Positions 11,410-23,713 of a DNA stretch of 64,000 nt are shown piece after piece. Under the pieces are notes generated by a model, which worked only from the letters and a program-made list of their open reading frames with translations, did not search any database and was not told the origin of the DNA. The stretch's first letter is position 1, and each line of letters begins with the position of its first letter. Origin of the DNA: Trichopria drosophilae (lineage: Eukaryota > Arthropoda > Insecta > Hymenoptera > Diapriidae); the NCBI GenBank assembly GCA_030407085.1, contig CM059583.1, forward strand, positions 208,442,001 to 208,506,000, in the 5' to 3' direction. Position numbers and translations under genes: made by a program.

Positions 11410-12865
11410 AATATCTCAATATGTGAGGTAAATCTTACAGAAATTCTACGGAATTATTTGAAGTAAAGAATTTTACACAAGTTATTTCGGTATTTCGCAA
11501 GTAACGTAATCATATCCGAAAATAGTTCAATCAAGTTTTTAACATGGTAAAGATTATTCGACCTTTTGTAGATTTTCGAAAAACATGAGTACCGTTACTG
11601 TATATATATAGTTGCCGATATTACAATGGATTTTATAAAAAATATTTTAATCAATAAATTATACCCTTCAATTTACTTCAGAAATGTAAATGATATTTTA
11701 AGTAGCATTACTTAATATTTTAACAGATATTTTAATAATATTAACATTTATTTCTGTTACTGAATTTTTCACAAACTCAAATTTAACTTTTATAATTGTA
11801 GGTTTTCTATAATATTATATGCAGAGAAACAAATTTTGAAACTTTCAAGGACACTCGTCCATTCATTTTCGAATTCTTTTTTTCTAATTTCTTTAGAACG
11901 GAGAAAGAACTAATTTCTAAAGAATTGGATATAATGACAATAATATTTGATGATATGAAGTCGAAAATTCAAAAAATTTGTAAATAGACATATTACACAG
12001 TTTTTACACAATTTTCTCTTTTACATTTACATTCATATTAATTAAAATTCTAAGAACATTGATTTATTGTAATTTAAGATATTTGAACATTGTGATGATT
12101 TTTGTGAATATTACAGTTTATTTATAACGTCTGATCTGGACCATTAAATAACGGTTGAAACGTTATACAAAATGGTTTATTCGTAATATTTTTTCCCTTT
12201 TGCCAGAAGACACGATCACAAAAACACTTGAACTAATGAAAAAAACGTACGAATAATACGAATTTTTAATTATTATATTGGAAAATTAATTAGAAAAATA
12301 GAAACAATATTGCAATGTTGACATCTGCGTTAGCTCGTTATAAGACCAACATCTCATATTTATATATTTTAAGTTTTTACTTAAAGCATAAAAAATTTTC
12401 ATTCCTACTGTAAATTAATATATATTTTCCATTCTTTTTGTGTTCTATATGACATATGTCACTTCTAATGATATTTTCCAAACAGTCTTGCTTGAATTCA
12501 GTATATTCTACCGATTTTGAGCAGAATATAAAATGACCTATATCCGGTTGTTAGAGATTTATCCCAGACATATAACTACAAAATCGTTTTTCATACAATG
12601 TAATAGGAATTAAACCGTTTACGACTATAGGCCATTAAACGACTACAAAATAAAAACATTTCCATTAATTATATGTCCCATAAATCGATTTTCTTGGAAT
12701 TTTTGTATTTTCTCTGTATTTTTGCTTTAAAACTGCTGCCTTGCACTTACGTTTGATATATGTATATTTATAAACAAAAACTTATCAAACGTTTAGGTTT
12801 AATATCTTTACTAAAAATGACGGTTGCTAAAAGCGAATGACATTTGAAAGTTTATTGCGCAAAGT
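11410..12865. other. Intergenic DNA between divergent CPR-3 and CPR-4
   Basis: CPR-3 and CPR-4 are transcribed away from each other, and the DNA between their promoters is AT-rich with no recognised gene. The CPR-3/CPR-4 similarity ends a few tens of bp upstream of the TTC-N4-GAA element on the CPR-3 side (near 11420). Confidence 0.5.
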
Positions 12866-13387
12866 TATTTATTTAAGCCGAAAAAATGTACAGAAGATGT
12901 TTAATTCCATTTTTATGTATAAAGAAAAGTGCAAGTAAAAATGAATGTTGTATTTTTAATTAATTGTTGCTACCTTCAAATGAAAAAAAAATAGGATAAT
13001 ACTATTGACGGGGTCAGGAAAAAACTTTACAAACTCAAATAATTTTTCAATTTCAATGAAGTTGATCGGAACGTAGGGTTTAGCCCTTGCATTATATGTT
13101 ATGCATCATATCTTGATATATCAACCATATTAATTATTTAGGAGAAAATAAACGACAAACTATTATTTTATTTCGTCTATTTGCTTATTTCCTTATTTAA
13201 TTCTTCATTTTATGAAAATCGGATAAAATAAATGTAAATAGTAAATTGTATTTAAAACTCGCTTCTAATAACATGAAGGTGACTGCAAAATTTATTGCAT
13301 GTTCCAGTTATTGCCGTAACAATATCGTTTTTACGGACATCAAGTAATGAAATATATATTGAGATATTGTTTCGCAAAACCCAGTTC

Positions 13388-13508
13388 GACATTCAAAAGA
13401 ATGTTCGACGTAAGGTCACGAAAATATCGGAAAGGGATATGCTTCGATTTCGAGTATACTTCCTAGATTCATATATAAGAGCGGAAAAATCAGGTCTTCA
13501 GTATCAGT
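13388..13508 (+). promoter_or_regulatory. CPR-4 promoter module
   Basis: GACATTC-AAAA-GAATGTT lies at 13388-13405, AAGGTCA at 13412-13418, TATATAAGA at 13472-13480 and TCAGT at 13504-13508. The predicted 5' UTR is about 36 nt. AAGGTCA to TATA is 60 bp and TATA to the initiator A is 34 bp. Confidence 0.78.
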
Positions 13509-13541
13509 TTGATCTACTTACCGATCCAAGCAACTTCCGAC

Positions 13542-14876
13542 ATGGCATTCAAGGTACGAAACTGTAAAAATATAGTTGGATTTTAATAACAAATTTAACG
13601 ACATAAAAAATATTCGAATAAAATAATGTTACTGAAGCACGATATTATTTAGAATCTAAAATCGCGTATAACTCTACGCTAACGTGATTATTGCCGCAGT
13701 TTATTTTGATAATGGTCATTTTTATTTATTTTTATATACAATATTGTTGGATGTAGAAAATTTTTCGACAATCATTAAACACCTATAAAGAGAGCGCCAT
13801 AAAAAATGCCTGAAATTTGTAAAATTAGATGGATTTTTTAACTTATTAGTGAAAATTTGTATTCATAATTACGTAATTATTAATAAAAATGTTAAAAATA
13901 AAAAAAAATAATATTCAATTATAGTTAATCGTAATTGGTCATTTTAATTTGTTTTTTCCTACAACAATTTTGACAATAACATATGTCTTACATACGCATC
14001 TGCAAAGAGAGCGCTATGAAAAATATATACCATTTTTTTATATTAGATCGATTTTTTACCTTGTTTATGAAAATTTATATTTATAATTGCGCAATTATTA
14101 GAGAAAATGTTAAAAATAAAAAAAATAATGTTCTATTGCAGTTAATCTTAATGTAAATATTCGTTTCATTGCAGTTCGTAGTATTCGTCGCCTTCGTGGC
14201 CGCCGCCAATGCTGGTCTCATCGCACCGGCTCATTACGCGTATGCACCAGCAGCGTCATATGCGTATGCAACACCAGTAGCCAACACCATTGTTACCAAA
14301 ACCGTCAACACCGAATACGACCCCCATCCCCAGTACAAATACGCCTATGGTGTTCATGACGGACTCACTGGAGATGTCAAGTCGGCCGAAGAATCCCGCG
14401 ACGGAGACGTCGTCAAGGGCAGCTACTCCTTGGTTGAAGCTGACGGATCCCGTCGCGTCGTCCACTACACTGCCGACTCCGTCAACGGATTCAACGCCGT
14501 CGTCGAGAAACAACCAGCTGTCGTAGCTCCAGTTGTCAAGACTGTTGCCCCAGTGACCTACGCTACCAACTACCTTCAGCAATACGCAGCACCAGTCGTA
14601 AAGACCGTTGCTCCAGTCAGCTATGCCAGCAATTACGTTCAGGAATACGCTACCCCAGTCGTCAAAACTGTTGCTCCAGTCAGCTATGCCAACAACTACG
14701 TTCAGCAATATGCTACCCCAATCGTCAAAGCCGTTGCTCCAGTCAACTATGCCAGCAACTACGTTCAGCAATACGCTGCACCAGTAGCTCACACCTACGC
14801 TGCACCAGCCTTGAAGGTGGCCAGCCCCGTCTACCAATCCTACGCCGCCCCAGTCGCTCACTCTTCTCTCTGGTAG
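13542..14876 (+). CDS. CPR-4, RR-2 cuticular protein (two exons)
   Basis: This is a secreted chitin-binding cuticle protein of 237 residues. The exons are 13542-13553 and 14175-14876, with a 621-bp GT-AG intron that contains an internal duplication of about 200 bp (13790-13970 against 14000-14160). The signal peptide is residues 1-17 ([13 protein letters not shown]). The RR-2 domain is at 51-118. After the domain the linker is only VVAPVVK, lacking the extra AAVAVAPVA of CPR-3, -5 and -6. Four 21-residue repeats and the PVAHSSLW end follow. A potential second splice acceptor lies 33 nt upstream of the real one. The exon choice is supported by identical splice positions in four paralogues. Confidence 0.94.
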
Positions 14877-14949
14877 AGAAAAATAGTCATGATTTGTATA
14901 ATGTATGATGTAATCAGTACAAATCCCGAATTTAGTATATTTATGAAGT

Positions 14950-14955
14950 AATAAA
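14950..14955 (+). other. CPR-4 polyadenylation signal
   Basis: AATAAA about 75 bp after the stop codon, in a 3' UTR closely similar to those of CPR-5 and CPR-6. Confidence 0.75.
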
Positions 14956-15936
14956 TGTTTATAACTAGATATTTTGTGTTCGCTCGTTTTCATTTCAAAT
15001 TTTCGTTCTATAAGAAGGGGTTAAATAATGAAAAATGCTTTCTTCTCCCTTTCTAAATGCTACAAAAACGTATAAAGTTATATATCGTAACAAATATTAT
15101 CGCCATTGGCACGTGTTCTTCAAATCTTATGGATCTTTTATATATTCCTTGCAATTTCATTAAAAAAGGGCGGACTGTGTTATATATTTACTACTCACCG
15201 CAATATCTAAAATCAGCCGCCCAAAGAATTTAAGTACAATAGTTAAAGGCAGTTATAAAACATACAGGTAATTCAGTTAAATTTTACGAGGCAAGCATTT
15301 CGCATGTCGATGTCGATGTGGAAAATTGATAATTTAAAATTATTCTCAACATTTCAATAACTAAAGCATTTTCTAATGTCTAGAACTCGGGCAAAAAATC
15401 AGTCATGAAAAAATTGATTTAAATTAAACCTGATCCTGAACCATCATTCTCTTTAAAAAATGCACGTAAATCATATCAAATTTTTAGACATTATTAGAAT
15501 GTTTTACTACTACTGATGTAATGAAGAAGAGAACTGTTCGAAAAGTACCCAATTGCGAGAATTATTAGATTTGGCGCATTAACCTCAAATTTTGTACACT
15601 GATATAGATATTTGGCTTTCTATATTTTTTTAACGAATTACCTACTCGTAATACCAGAATTCAGCGTAATTCCAATGCTAAAGTTTATTGTCTTATTGTC
15701 TTATATGAGTAATTCTACTGAAAAGGACCCGTTTCCGAAAAATTTTCAAGGCAAAATTTTTTTATGAAATTAAATATTGTTACTTTTGAAACATGTTTAG
15801 GGTATAATCTAAAGTGAAAATATGATGTTGCGCAAAATTCATTATTATAAATTTTATAGCCCTTCTTAAATGTTAATATATTAACATGATTTTAAGTTCG
15901 TATTACAAATTATTCTTTTTATCCAATTAATTAGAA

Positions 15937-16955
15937 ATGTGTTACTCGGGGGTTTTTGGGGTCGCTGATTTCGAATCCGGTGTCAGATTTTTGAAATTCA
16001 AAATGGTGGATCCAATATGGCAGACCAAAAACAGAAAAATTGCTCGATTGACTAGAAGTTTGTTTAGGTGGGAATTTTTGGGGTTCCTAATAAGGAATCT
16101 GTTGTCAGATTTTTTAAATTCAAAATGACGAATCCAATATGGCGAACCAAAATGCGAAACTTTTTTATTTAATATGAAACTTGATAGTCGCAGAATTTTA
16201 AGATTCATTATAATAATATGGACATTCGAAAATATGTTACTATCTTTCGTGAACTATACATAAAATATAAGAAAAAATCAAGTTTATGATATTTTAATAA
16301 TTAATCCTTATTTATTAGCTTACATATTTACATGATATAAAATACTAAACTTGATTTCTTGATAAACTTGATTCCGTAACTATAGGTGAATGCCGAACGT
16401 GATTCTGATCAACTATAAAATGTTTTGAGGCATGATTAAACGAGGAACAATTCAATGTAACTATCGCCTTTTCGCAAAACTTGTTATTACTAGTTTGCCA
16501 ACCACACTGTAAAAACAAATACTTAAAATGATTACATCTTAAAATCAGCCAATGTATAGTGCATAAGTTTGTCCTTGTTTATGCGGTCTTGTTTACATTA
16601 CACTTGACTTTCAGTCAACTTTCTTGCTTAATTTAAGTATTTCTTTTTACAGTGCACGTAAATAAAGTCACTGAATTTTATTTACATCAATTCACACAGC
16701 AAAGACAAAATTAAATGAGAACTTACCTTACTTCTCATAAGGATAAATTGAAATGATTGGTATTTTTATTTATTATAAATTTTTTATAATCAGCGACGAC
16801 AAAAACCTTCGGGTACTGAGTTTCAGGTAAATAGGAACTCTTTTACAAAATTGGTTAGCCATATTGGATCCGCCATTTTGAATATCAAAAATCTGACAAC
16901 GGATTCTTGATCAGCGATCCCAAAAACTTAAGAGTAACAAATTTCGAGTTCATCT
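15937..16955. repeat. Fold-back-like repeat, copy 1
   Basis: A sequence around GGTCGCTGATTTCGAATCCG, continuing through GTCAGATTTTTGAAATTC to GGATCCAATATGG, occurs twice head to tail (about 15937-16025 and 16060-16150, period about 122 bp). It occurs once inverted at about 16855-16955, with about 80 percent identity over 90 bp. Diverged copies of the family lie near 42.5-43.1 kb and 46.9-47.4 kb. I see no transposase. Confidence 0.6.
16505..16654. mobile_element. 150-bp MITE with 23-bp terminal inverted repeats
   Basis: The left terminus CACTGTAAAAACAAATACTT matches the reverse complement of the right terminus CACTGTAAAAAGAAATACTT over 23 bp with one mismatch. The interior is non-coding. I could not see a clear target-site duplication, so the superfamily is open. 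Confidence 0.6.
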
Positions 16956-17189
16956 GAGGAAAGGAAATTATCGAATATGCCTACAACTAAATAGGTATTT
17001 TCTGGACATATTGTTGTTTATAATTATATCTGTAGTATAAATAATATACGATTTATAACTCCCGTATATGTTTACAGTAACATTTATTAAAATGTTTTGA
17101 ATGATTAATTATGAAAATACAGGTAAATGAATATTGTATGCGGTTGCCGAAAATGGCTTCGGAGATCACCAAGCTTCGGAGATCACAAA

Positions 17190-19700
17190 TCGACATATTA
17201 TTAGATTTTATTATTAGCGATATAATTTATGTTTAAAAAAGTAAATTAAATGATTAAATCGATTTCTTAACATTCGGGCTTCATAAAGACAATTCTAACC
17301 TTTTTATACGAGCCACTAAAAAAGATCTAATTATTATGAGATCATATAAAGTGGTTAGAATTGCGCCCAAATTTGTAAATTTGATTCAATATTTTTTTTA
17401 AGTTAGATTGTTACCTTATCGGCTGATGACTCTAGAAACCGCTAAAATATCTACTTTCAACATAGAAAAATGCTCATTTATTTCTTAGAATGTTTGTCAC
17501 ATAACAATGTCAAATAACAAAAATAAAAAAAAAACATTTTTTATTATTGAAATGTTGATTTCACGAAGTAGGATAACCAATGACAAGTTAAACGCGTGAT
17601 AGGAGATTTATAAGTACTTTAAAGAAGAAATTACAACGTAGTTTTAAGCGTGCCTAAACGCCCTTTAAGTGGGCCACTCGAAAATGTTACGTATTCGAAC
17701 GAGTAACGCACTGATTTGATAATTTTTAGAGACCTCCTACAAAGTTAGTCTATGAGGCAGATGTATGCCGTGCATTTTATTTTTGGGGGCTTTTAGTGCA
17801 GAATTATTCTATAAAACTAAGAATTCAAGAAATGAAAAGTTATTTTCTCCATATTGAAATAAGTAAAAAATTCCCGAATTTGAAATAATCGGTAGACGCT
17901 TGCATTTTAAGCTTCACAATCTTTTAGAAGGGAAGCACACTCTTGGCATATTGTTTACTGAAACTCCAAGATCATACGAAGGTTCTCTGAAAATTTCAGA
18001 GTGTTTGGATAAGAGTTACTTTCTTTTTTTAGTTATATCAAAATGAAATTGTTGGATTGTACGTTGTCAAATTCAGTAAAAATCGTACATTACGTTCGTT
18101 TTTCTTCTTTCCAGTGGTGTATTATCTTAAAAAAATATATAATCGCTAACATTTTAATATATCGTAGACAAAGAATCTTGATCGTTTAGTTCGATATTCA
18201 TTTGTTTGCAAGATACATCGTCACGTGCTATAAAAGTTAATGATTCTGTAGAATTGCTCATATTTATTGTGCTAAAGGTGAAAGTTCAGTTACAGTCCAA
18301 AATTTAACCTTCATCCCGGAATGCAAGGAAATAAATTAAATCGTCTTTAATATGTTCGGAAAAAATGTGTCATTTATTAAAAATTAATATTTGACGCACT
18401 GAAAAAAATTAGTATTTAATTAAGGCCAATAGTTAGCTACTTTTAAGATGTAACAAAAAGTTGCCTTGTTCTACTGAAAAGTAGACTTCTTCGAAACTCT
18501 TAAAACTAGCTTATCATACGACTAAAATGTAGTACCAAAAATTAGATATTGTCCAGAATTTGGGATTAGATTAACCGGTTGAGAATTTTAGATTACATTA
18601 TTTAAAGTTAAAATCCAACCATAGACTGATGAAAAATTCATTGCACAATGAAATGTATTATTTTAACGTACGAAATATTTTACTATGAAAAATTATTTAT
18701 ATTAGTAAATATTTATTCAATTGATAGAATCTTTTATTAATGTAATTAACACAATAAAATTTTTATAGTAATAATACTATATTTCATCCGTTGAAAGAAT
18801 TCATGTCATTGTGGCTATCAGATGCCCATTTCATTGATTCAATGAATCTTTTCTCAGTGTAAATAATTAATATGCGTTCTACCTCTACACGAAAAAGAAA
18901 CTTCGGTTCTGATAGACTGAACTTGTCACTAGAAAAAATAAAATAAAATATACAAAAAGGAGGATTTAGTTTAAATTTATTTCATTATATAACAACAATT
19001 AATGGATTCATTGGAACATATTTAACAAAAATACACCAGTAATTTTCAAAATTATAAATTACTTCACTTCGTTAGTGGGGTTCAAAACCCCCCAATCGAA
19101 GAAAAAAGTTGAGCTCCCTACCTCGCTGCTGCAGTGGTTAATTCGAAACAAGAACGAAACTCGTAATTAACTTCTATAATATTGTCATACCAAGCAGAAA
19201 TTCATATAAAATAATTCGTAAAACTTTTCGTGTTGTAGGATGCAATTAAAAAAATCTGCTCAGAACCATCGTCGACTTGGTACTGAACCTTTTCCGTCTT
19301 GTAAAGTCGTTATTGTTTATGTTGTTTACTCTATTGTGTATTTTTGGCTCAAACAAGATCGTAATTGCCATTTAATTAGGGACTTTCTTGCAGCTTGACG
19401 AAGAATTAGGCCAGAAAGTTTAAAACAATCACCATTGTCTAATTTTCCTTCCAGTGTTAAAACGAGAAATGATAACGTCTTCTTTGATATTTTAAGGCAG
19501 TGGGAATTTGTTTAAGACCATATTCTAACTTAATGTCTAAATTTAGGACATTTTTAAAAGAAATTGGTCCTGGTTGAAATTTTTTTTTCTGTGCACATAG
19601 CCTGCCGAATTGCTGTACATAAACGATCGATAATCATGACATATTGAGGTAAGCAACCAAGACATTTAACGAGTTTAAACTATTACTCTCATTCGCCTAA
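17190..19700. repeat. Non-coding block shared by units A and B (A copy)
   Basis: This block aligns with 25460-28110 in unit B. Differences include about 200 bp present here (about 17375-17575) and missing from B, and an insertion of about 420 bp in B. A part near 18280-18860 also aligns with 35940-36530 in unit C. I see no coding frames. A possible degenerate MITE (18397-18859) starts CACTGAAAAAAATTAG and ends in CTCAGTG. Confidence 0.65.
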
Positions 19701-19729
19701 AATTTATATTGTGTAGTCGAATGATACTC

Positions 19730-20770
19730 CAGTGGCTGTCCAGCGTCTAAAGCTAGCTGCTCCGTCAACATCTTATACTTTTAATAAGTCTAGAGCTCGT
19801 AATATATTTGTGCGCTTACGCAACAGAAATGATCGTGATGCTGAGATCAACAAAAACTTTAAACACGAACGCAATTTTTCCAGCATCATGCCCTTCTGAG
19901 ATTTTTATAAATGAGTATACATACCCCTATAGAATTGTTCAAGTCAATTCTGAAATTGAAAGAATTAGCAAAAGAATTAAATTCTCTACGGAAGAAGCAC
20001 TGCTCCAGCTTCCCTCAAATGTCGGATATGTAATTCACTTCATCAATTCTATGAAAGACCTTGATACTTTGTCAGCAAGTAGTTGACTCAATACATCTGA
20101 AGATACGACAATATATATTATTATAAAAGCCTACGGAATTATATTTCTGCAATAAAAAGAGAACGTGCAATTTTTATCAAGCAAAAGAGTAAAATGCCAT
20201 CTAAAGAATTCTGGTCTTCTGTAAGGTCTTTAGGTGCTTCTAAATCAAAATCTGATGGACTTGCACCTATGTTTGATGATCCTGATGCCATTGTCCTCAA
20301 ACCTCTCCTAAAATGAGTTTACTTAATTATTTTAATAATAACTTACCTTCTAAAATTCCGCACAGTACTTTCAGTTTCATGAAGATATCACTTTCTAAAC
20401 TTAATGAAATTGTTGCAAGAATCAAATGCACTGGAGCTGGAATGAATAGTATCTCAGGCAAATGTTCTTAATAGTCCATAAATATTGTCTACCAGAAATT
20501 ATACACATTATAAATGCAATTTTAAGAAAATGATTTTCCTGAGGTCGGAAATAGTGTCTTAGTTCGTCCCATTCCTAAAATATCAAAACCCACATCCTCG
20601 AATGATGTGCGTCCAATTAATCGTTTACCGGTGTTTGTGAAAATTTTAGAAGATTGTTACGAGAAATTATTGCATCATTTTAAAAAGTATAAACTTTTTC
20701 GAACATTTCATTCTCGTTTTAGACGATTTTACGGTTGTGAAATTCCTTTCTTTAACCTCTCTGATGAAAT
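19730..20770 (+). mobile_element. Non-LTR retrotransposon fragment (A copy)
   Basis: Broken plus-strand frames read like the N-terminal part of a non-LTR reverse transcriptase: SKMPSKEFWSSVRSLG near 20190, then KISLSKLNEIVARIKCTG near 20385, then RPIPKISKPTSSNDVRPI near 20570 and LPVFVKILEDCYEKLLHHF near 20625. Frameshifts and stops separate these pieces, and the catalytic FADD box is not present. The fragment is directly followed by minus-strand PLE sequence, and the same junction occurs in unit B. The clade is not determined; Jockey- or I-like is a guess. Confidence 0.65.
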
Positions 20771-20774
20771 TTTA

Positions 20775-21970
20775 AAATTCTGTGATAACCATCTCTTAAA
20801 TTTAATAATTCATGTTTGAATGTTTTTCGGTATTTATGATAACCGAATCCTTTTGACATGTATGGTAAATGTTGTTTTGGTGTTCATTCATCATTGTCTC
20901 TTTTTATGATGTTGTTTTTGTTGTGAGTCATAGATGTTATTAACTCAATGTTGTGTTTCTTTAAGGTAGTAGATATTTTTTCAAATATAATAAGTATTGA
21001 CATATGGAATAATGAGTTGTTATTACACTTAGAATTGACGAGTGTTTTTTCTGTATTTGTTGAATGTTCATTTGTTAATTTTGGATAATAAAGATTCTTT
21101 TTTTAATAAACTTTTGTATGAATGGTGCAGGATTATTATTATTTTGCAAAATTTCTATGATAATTTTTATGGTACCATGATGGAATTTTTTATCAGATAA
21201 TTTGATAGCTCGATCAACTAAATTGTAAATCAACAATATTTTGTGGGTTTTCAAATGGGGTGAATTAAAGTGTAGAATAAGACCAGAAATCGTTTCCTTA
21301 TTGTGCTAATCAGTAATTAGATAGTTATTATCTCGAATCAGGCAAAAATCTAAAAAACTAATACTTTTAGATTTTTCTATTTTCATGGTAAATGACATGC
21401 ATATTTTCAGTAGTAGTAAACAATACATCATTATTTTGTTTCAAACATTTTTTTGTAATTGACATTTTGTTTGCTAATAATTTATCAAAAATTGATTTAT
21501 GATAAGTTTTTTTTGCTGTGAACAAGAATGTTATCAGTAATAATATTTCTAACCTGATCTTTGGATTCCGTATCCACGTCAAGTTTATTAATATTATATT
21601 CAATATTCTTAATAATATTGGTAATGTCATGCTTTGTCATTTTGTTGTAGTGTGCGAATTTCGGTCCCAATGAAACAACATCGATTACTTCTTTTAGGAT
21701 TGATTTATTAAAATTTTTTAACCATTCATCCTTAGTTTCTAGTAGTGTAGGTGAATATCAGCTATTTTTTAAAATCACATTAAATTTTTTATTACGTTTT
21801 CTGTTTAAGGAGAAGTTAAAATAATATTCAAATTGCAAATGGTTTCATTTAATAGTAAAAATAATATTAACAGACAATCTTCTATTTCTAAATTGAGTAT
21901 CTAATTGTGATTCAAAAGTTGATAATATATTCCATATGAAATTATCTTGTTTGTTGTGAAATTCAAGGTG
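20775..21970 (-). mobile_element. Penelope-like element fragment with deleted RT core (A copy)
   Basis: The N-terminal PLE region is readable on the minus strand near 21500-21690 (GPKFAHYNK-like start, RNIITD region) but is frameshifted. Compared with the unit B copy, about 660 bp carrying reverse-transcriptase motifs are missing at about 21390, and about 105 bp carrying the start of the GIY-YIG domain are missing near 20890. The copy is dead. Confidence 0.65.
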
Positions 21971-22484
21971 TTTAAACGACTTCGTAGTGCGGCCCACATG
22001 TGACGGTCTAATGTCGTACTATTTTTATTAATACTATTCATTTAAGCCGAAGAAACGTCCAGAAGATGTACAATTCCATTTTTTATGTATACATACATTT
22101 TGTATTTCTGCCACCTTGAGAGGAATAAAACGAGGATAATGGAACTGACGGGGTTAGAAAAAGCTTTACACTCAAATATTCTTTCAATTTGATTAAAGTT
22201 GATCGGAACTAGATGTTTGGACAGTCATACACATATATTTTGACATATCAAACTAATTAGTTATTTAAGATAACCTAATCGACAAACTATTATTTCACAT
22301 CGTCTATTTACTTATTTCCTATTTATATCTTTACTTTACAAAAATAGGATCAATTAAAGTAAATAGTAAATTGTGTTTAAAAATTGTTTCTAATAAGATG
22401 AAGGTGACTGCAAAATTTATTATCGTTTTTTACAGGCATTCCGCTATGACAGATATTGAGATATTGTTTCGCAAAGCCCGGTTC

Positions 22485-22605
22485 GACATTCAAAAGAATG
22501 TTGGACGTAAGGTCACGAAAATATCGGAAAGGGATATGCTCCGATTTCGGGTATACTTCCTAGATTCATATATAAGAGCGGAAAAAACAGGTATTCAGTA
22601 TCAGT
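22485..22605 (+). promoter_or_regulatory. CPR-5 promoter module
   Basis: GACATTC-AAAA-GAATGTT lies at 22485-22502, AAGGTCA at 22509-22515, TATATAAGA at 22569-22577 and TCAGT at 22601-22605, with a second TCAGT at 22595-22599. Spacing is 60 and 34 bp, as in CPR-3, -4 and -6. Confidence 0.78.
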
Positions 22606-22638
22606 TTGATCTACTTACCGATCCAAGCAACTTCCGAC

Positions 22639-23640
22639 ATGGCATTCAAGGTACTATACTGTAAAAATATTGTTGGATTTTAATAACAAATTTAACGATC
22701 TAATAAATATTCGAATAAAATAATTTAACACAAGAACGATATTGTTTAGAATCTAAAATTTTAATTTAGTTTTCCATACATCGAAATCATGTTGGCAATA
22801 GAAAACGTCTTTGATAATTATTACGCGTCTGTAAAGAGAGCGCTATGAAAAATACATAAAATTTGTTAAAGATGGTTTATTATTATATAGATTTTTCAAA
22901 TTACTAGTGAAAATGTTAAAAATAAAAAAATGAACATTCAATTGCAGTTAATCGTAATGTAAATATTCGTCTTATTGCAGTTCGTAGTATTCGTCGCGTT
23001 CGTGGCAGTCGCCAATGCTGGTCTCATCGCACCGTCACACTACGCATATGCACCAGCTGCGTCGTATGCGTATGCTACGCCAGTAGCCAACACCATTGTT
23101 ACCAAAACCGTCGACACCGAATACGACCCCCATCCCCAGTACAAATACGCCTATGGTGTTCATGATGGACTCACTGGTGACGTCAAGACGGCCGAAGAAT
23201 CCCGCGACGGAGACGTCGTCAAGGGCAGCTACTCCTTGGTTGAAGCCGACGGATCCCGCCGCGTCGTCCACTACACTGCCGACTCCGTCAACGGATTCAA
23301 TGCCGTCGTCGAGAAACAACCCGCTGCCGTCGCCGTCGCACCAGTAGCCGTTGCTCCAGTAGTCAAGACTGTTGCCCCGGTGACCTACGCTACCAACTAC
23401 CTTCAGCAATACGCAGCACCAGTCGTAAAGACCGTTGCTCCAGTCAGCTACGCCAGCAACTACGTTCAGGAATACGCTACCCCAGTCGTCAAAACTGTTG
23501 CTCCAGTCAGCTATGCCAACAACTACGTTCAGCAATACGCTGCACCAGCAGCTCACACCTACGCTGCACCAGCCTTGAAGGTGGCCAGCCCCGTCTACCA
23601 ATCCTATGCCGCCCCAGTCGCTCACTCTTCTCTCTGGTAG
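22639..23640 (+). CDS. CPR-5, RR-2 cuticular protein (two exons)
   Basis: This is a secreted chitin-binding cuticle protein of 223 residues, the shortest of the CPR-2 to CPR-6 group because it has three rather than four 21-residue repeats. The exons are 22639-22650 and 22981-23640, with a 330-bp GT-AG intron that lacks the internal duplication found in CPR-4 and CPR-6. The signal peptide is residues 1-17 ([13 protein letters not shown]). The RR-2 domain is at 51-118, followed by [13 protein letters not shown], the repeats and the PVAHSSLW end. It shares [10 protein letters not shown] with CPR-6, where CPR-3 and CPR-4 have [10 protein letters not shown]. The splice sites are conserved with the paralogues. 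Confidence 0.94.
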
Positions 23641-23713
23641 AGGAAAATAGCCATGATTTGTATAATGTATGATGTAATCAGTACAAATCCATAATTTAGT
23701 CTATTTATGAAGT

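Larger units (their letters stand above)
12868..22035 (+). repeat. Tandem unit A (contains CPR-4)
   Basis: This unit is about 9.2 kb and begins with a block around ATTTAAGCCGAAAAAATG that recurs at 22040 and 32785. It contains the CPR-4 promoter, gene and 3' flank, a fold-back-like repeat, a MITE, a 17.2-19.7 kb block shared with unit B, a non-LTR fragment and a PLE fragment. It ends at TTAATACT followed by ATTCATTTAAG, where unit B begins. Long stretches align to unit B with only scattered substitutions and indels. Boundaries are read by eye and may be off by tens of bases. Confidence 0.75.

Noticed and set aside
13295..13567. Open frames upstream of each CPR gene (13295-13567, 22371-22664, 33191-33409, 5354-5593, 11166-11405 minus) with similar translated sequence
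   Set aside because: They cover the promoter modules and run out of frame across the CPR start codon. The similarity is explained by promoter duplication; there is no separate promoter or domain, and the frame of CPR-2 shows many non-conservative changes.
14290..14526. Plus-strand frames shifted within CPR exons (14290-14526, 23096-23347, 34080-34331, 6786-7001)
   Set aside because: They are shadow frames of the RR-2 coding sequence in another phase.
14256..14993. Long antisense frames opposite the CPR second exons (for example 14256-14993, 10208-10834, 33932-34672)
   Set aside because: They are mirror frames produced by the repetitive, codon-biased cuticle exons, and their Trp/Gly/Val-rich translation simply mirrors the repeat.
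18397..18859. MITE with CACTGARAAAA ends, present in units A, B and C
   Set aside because: Ends match over only about 11 bp, no target-site duplication is visible, and the shared presence is already explained by unit duplication. Mentioned only as a possibility.
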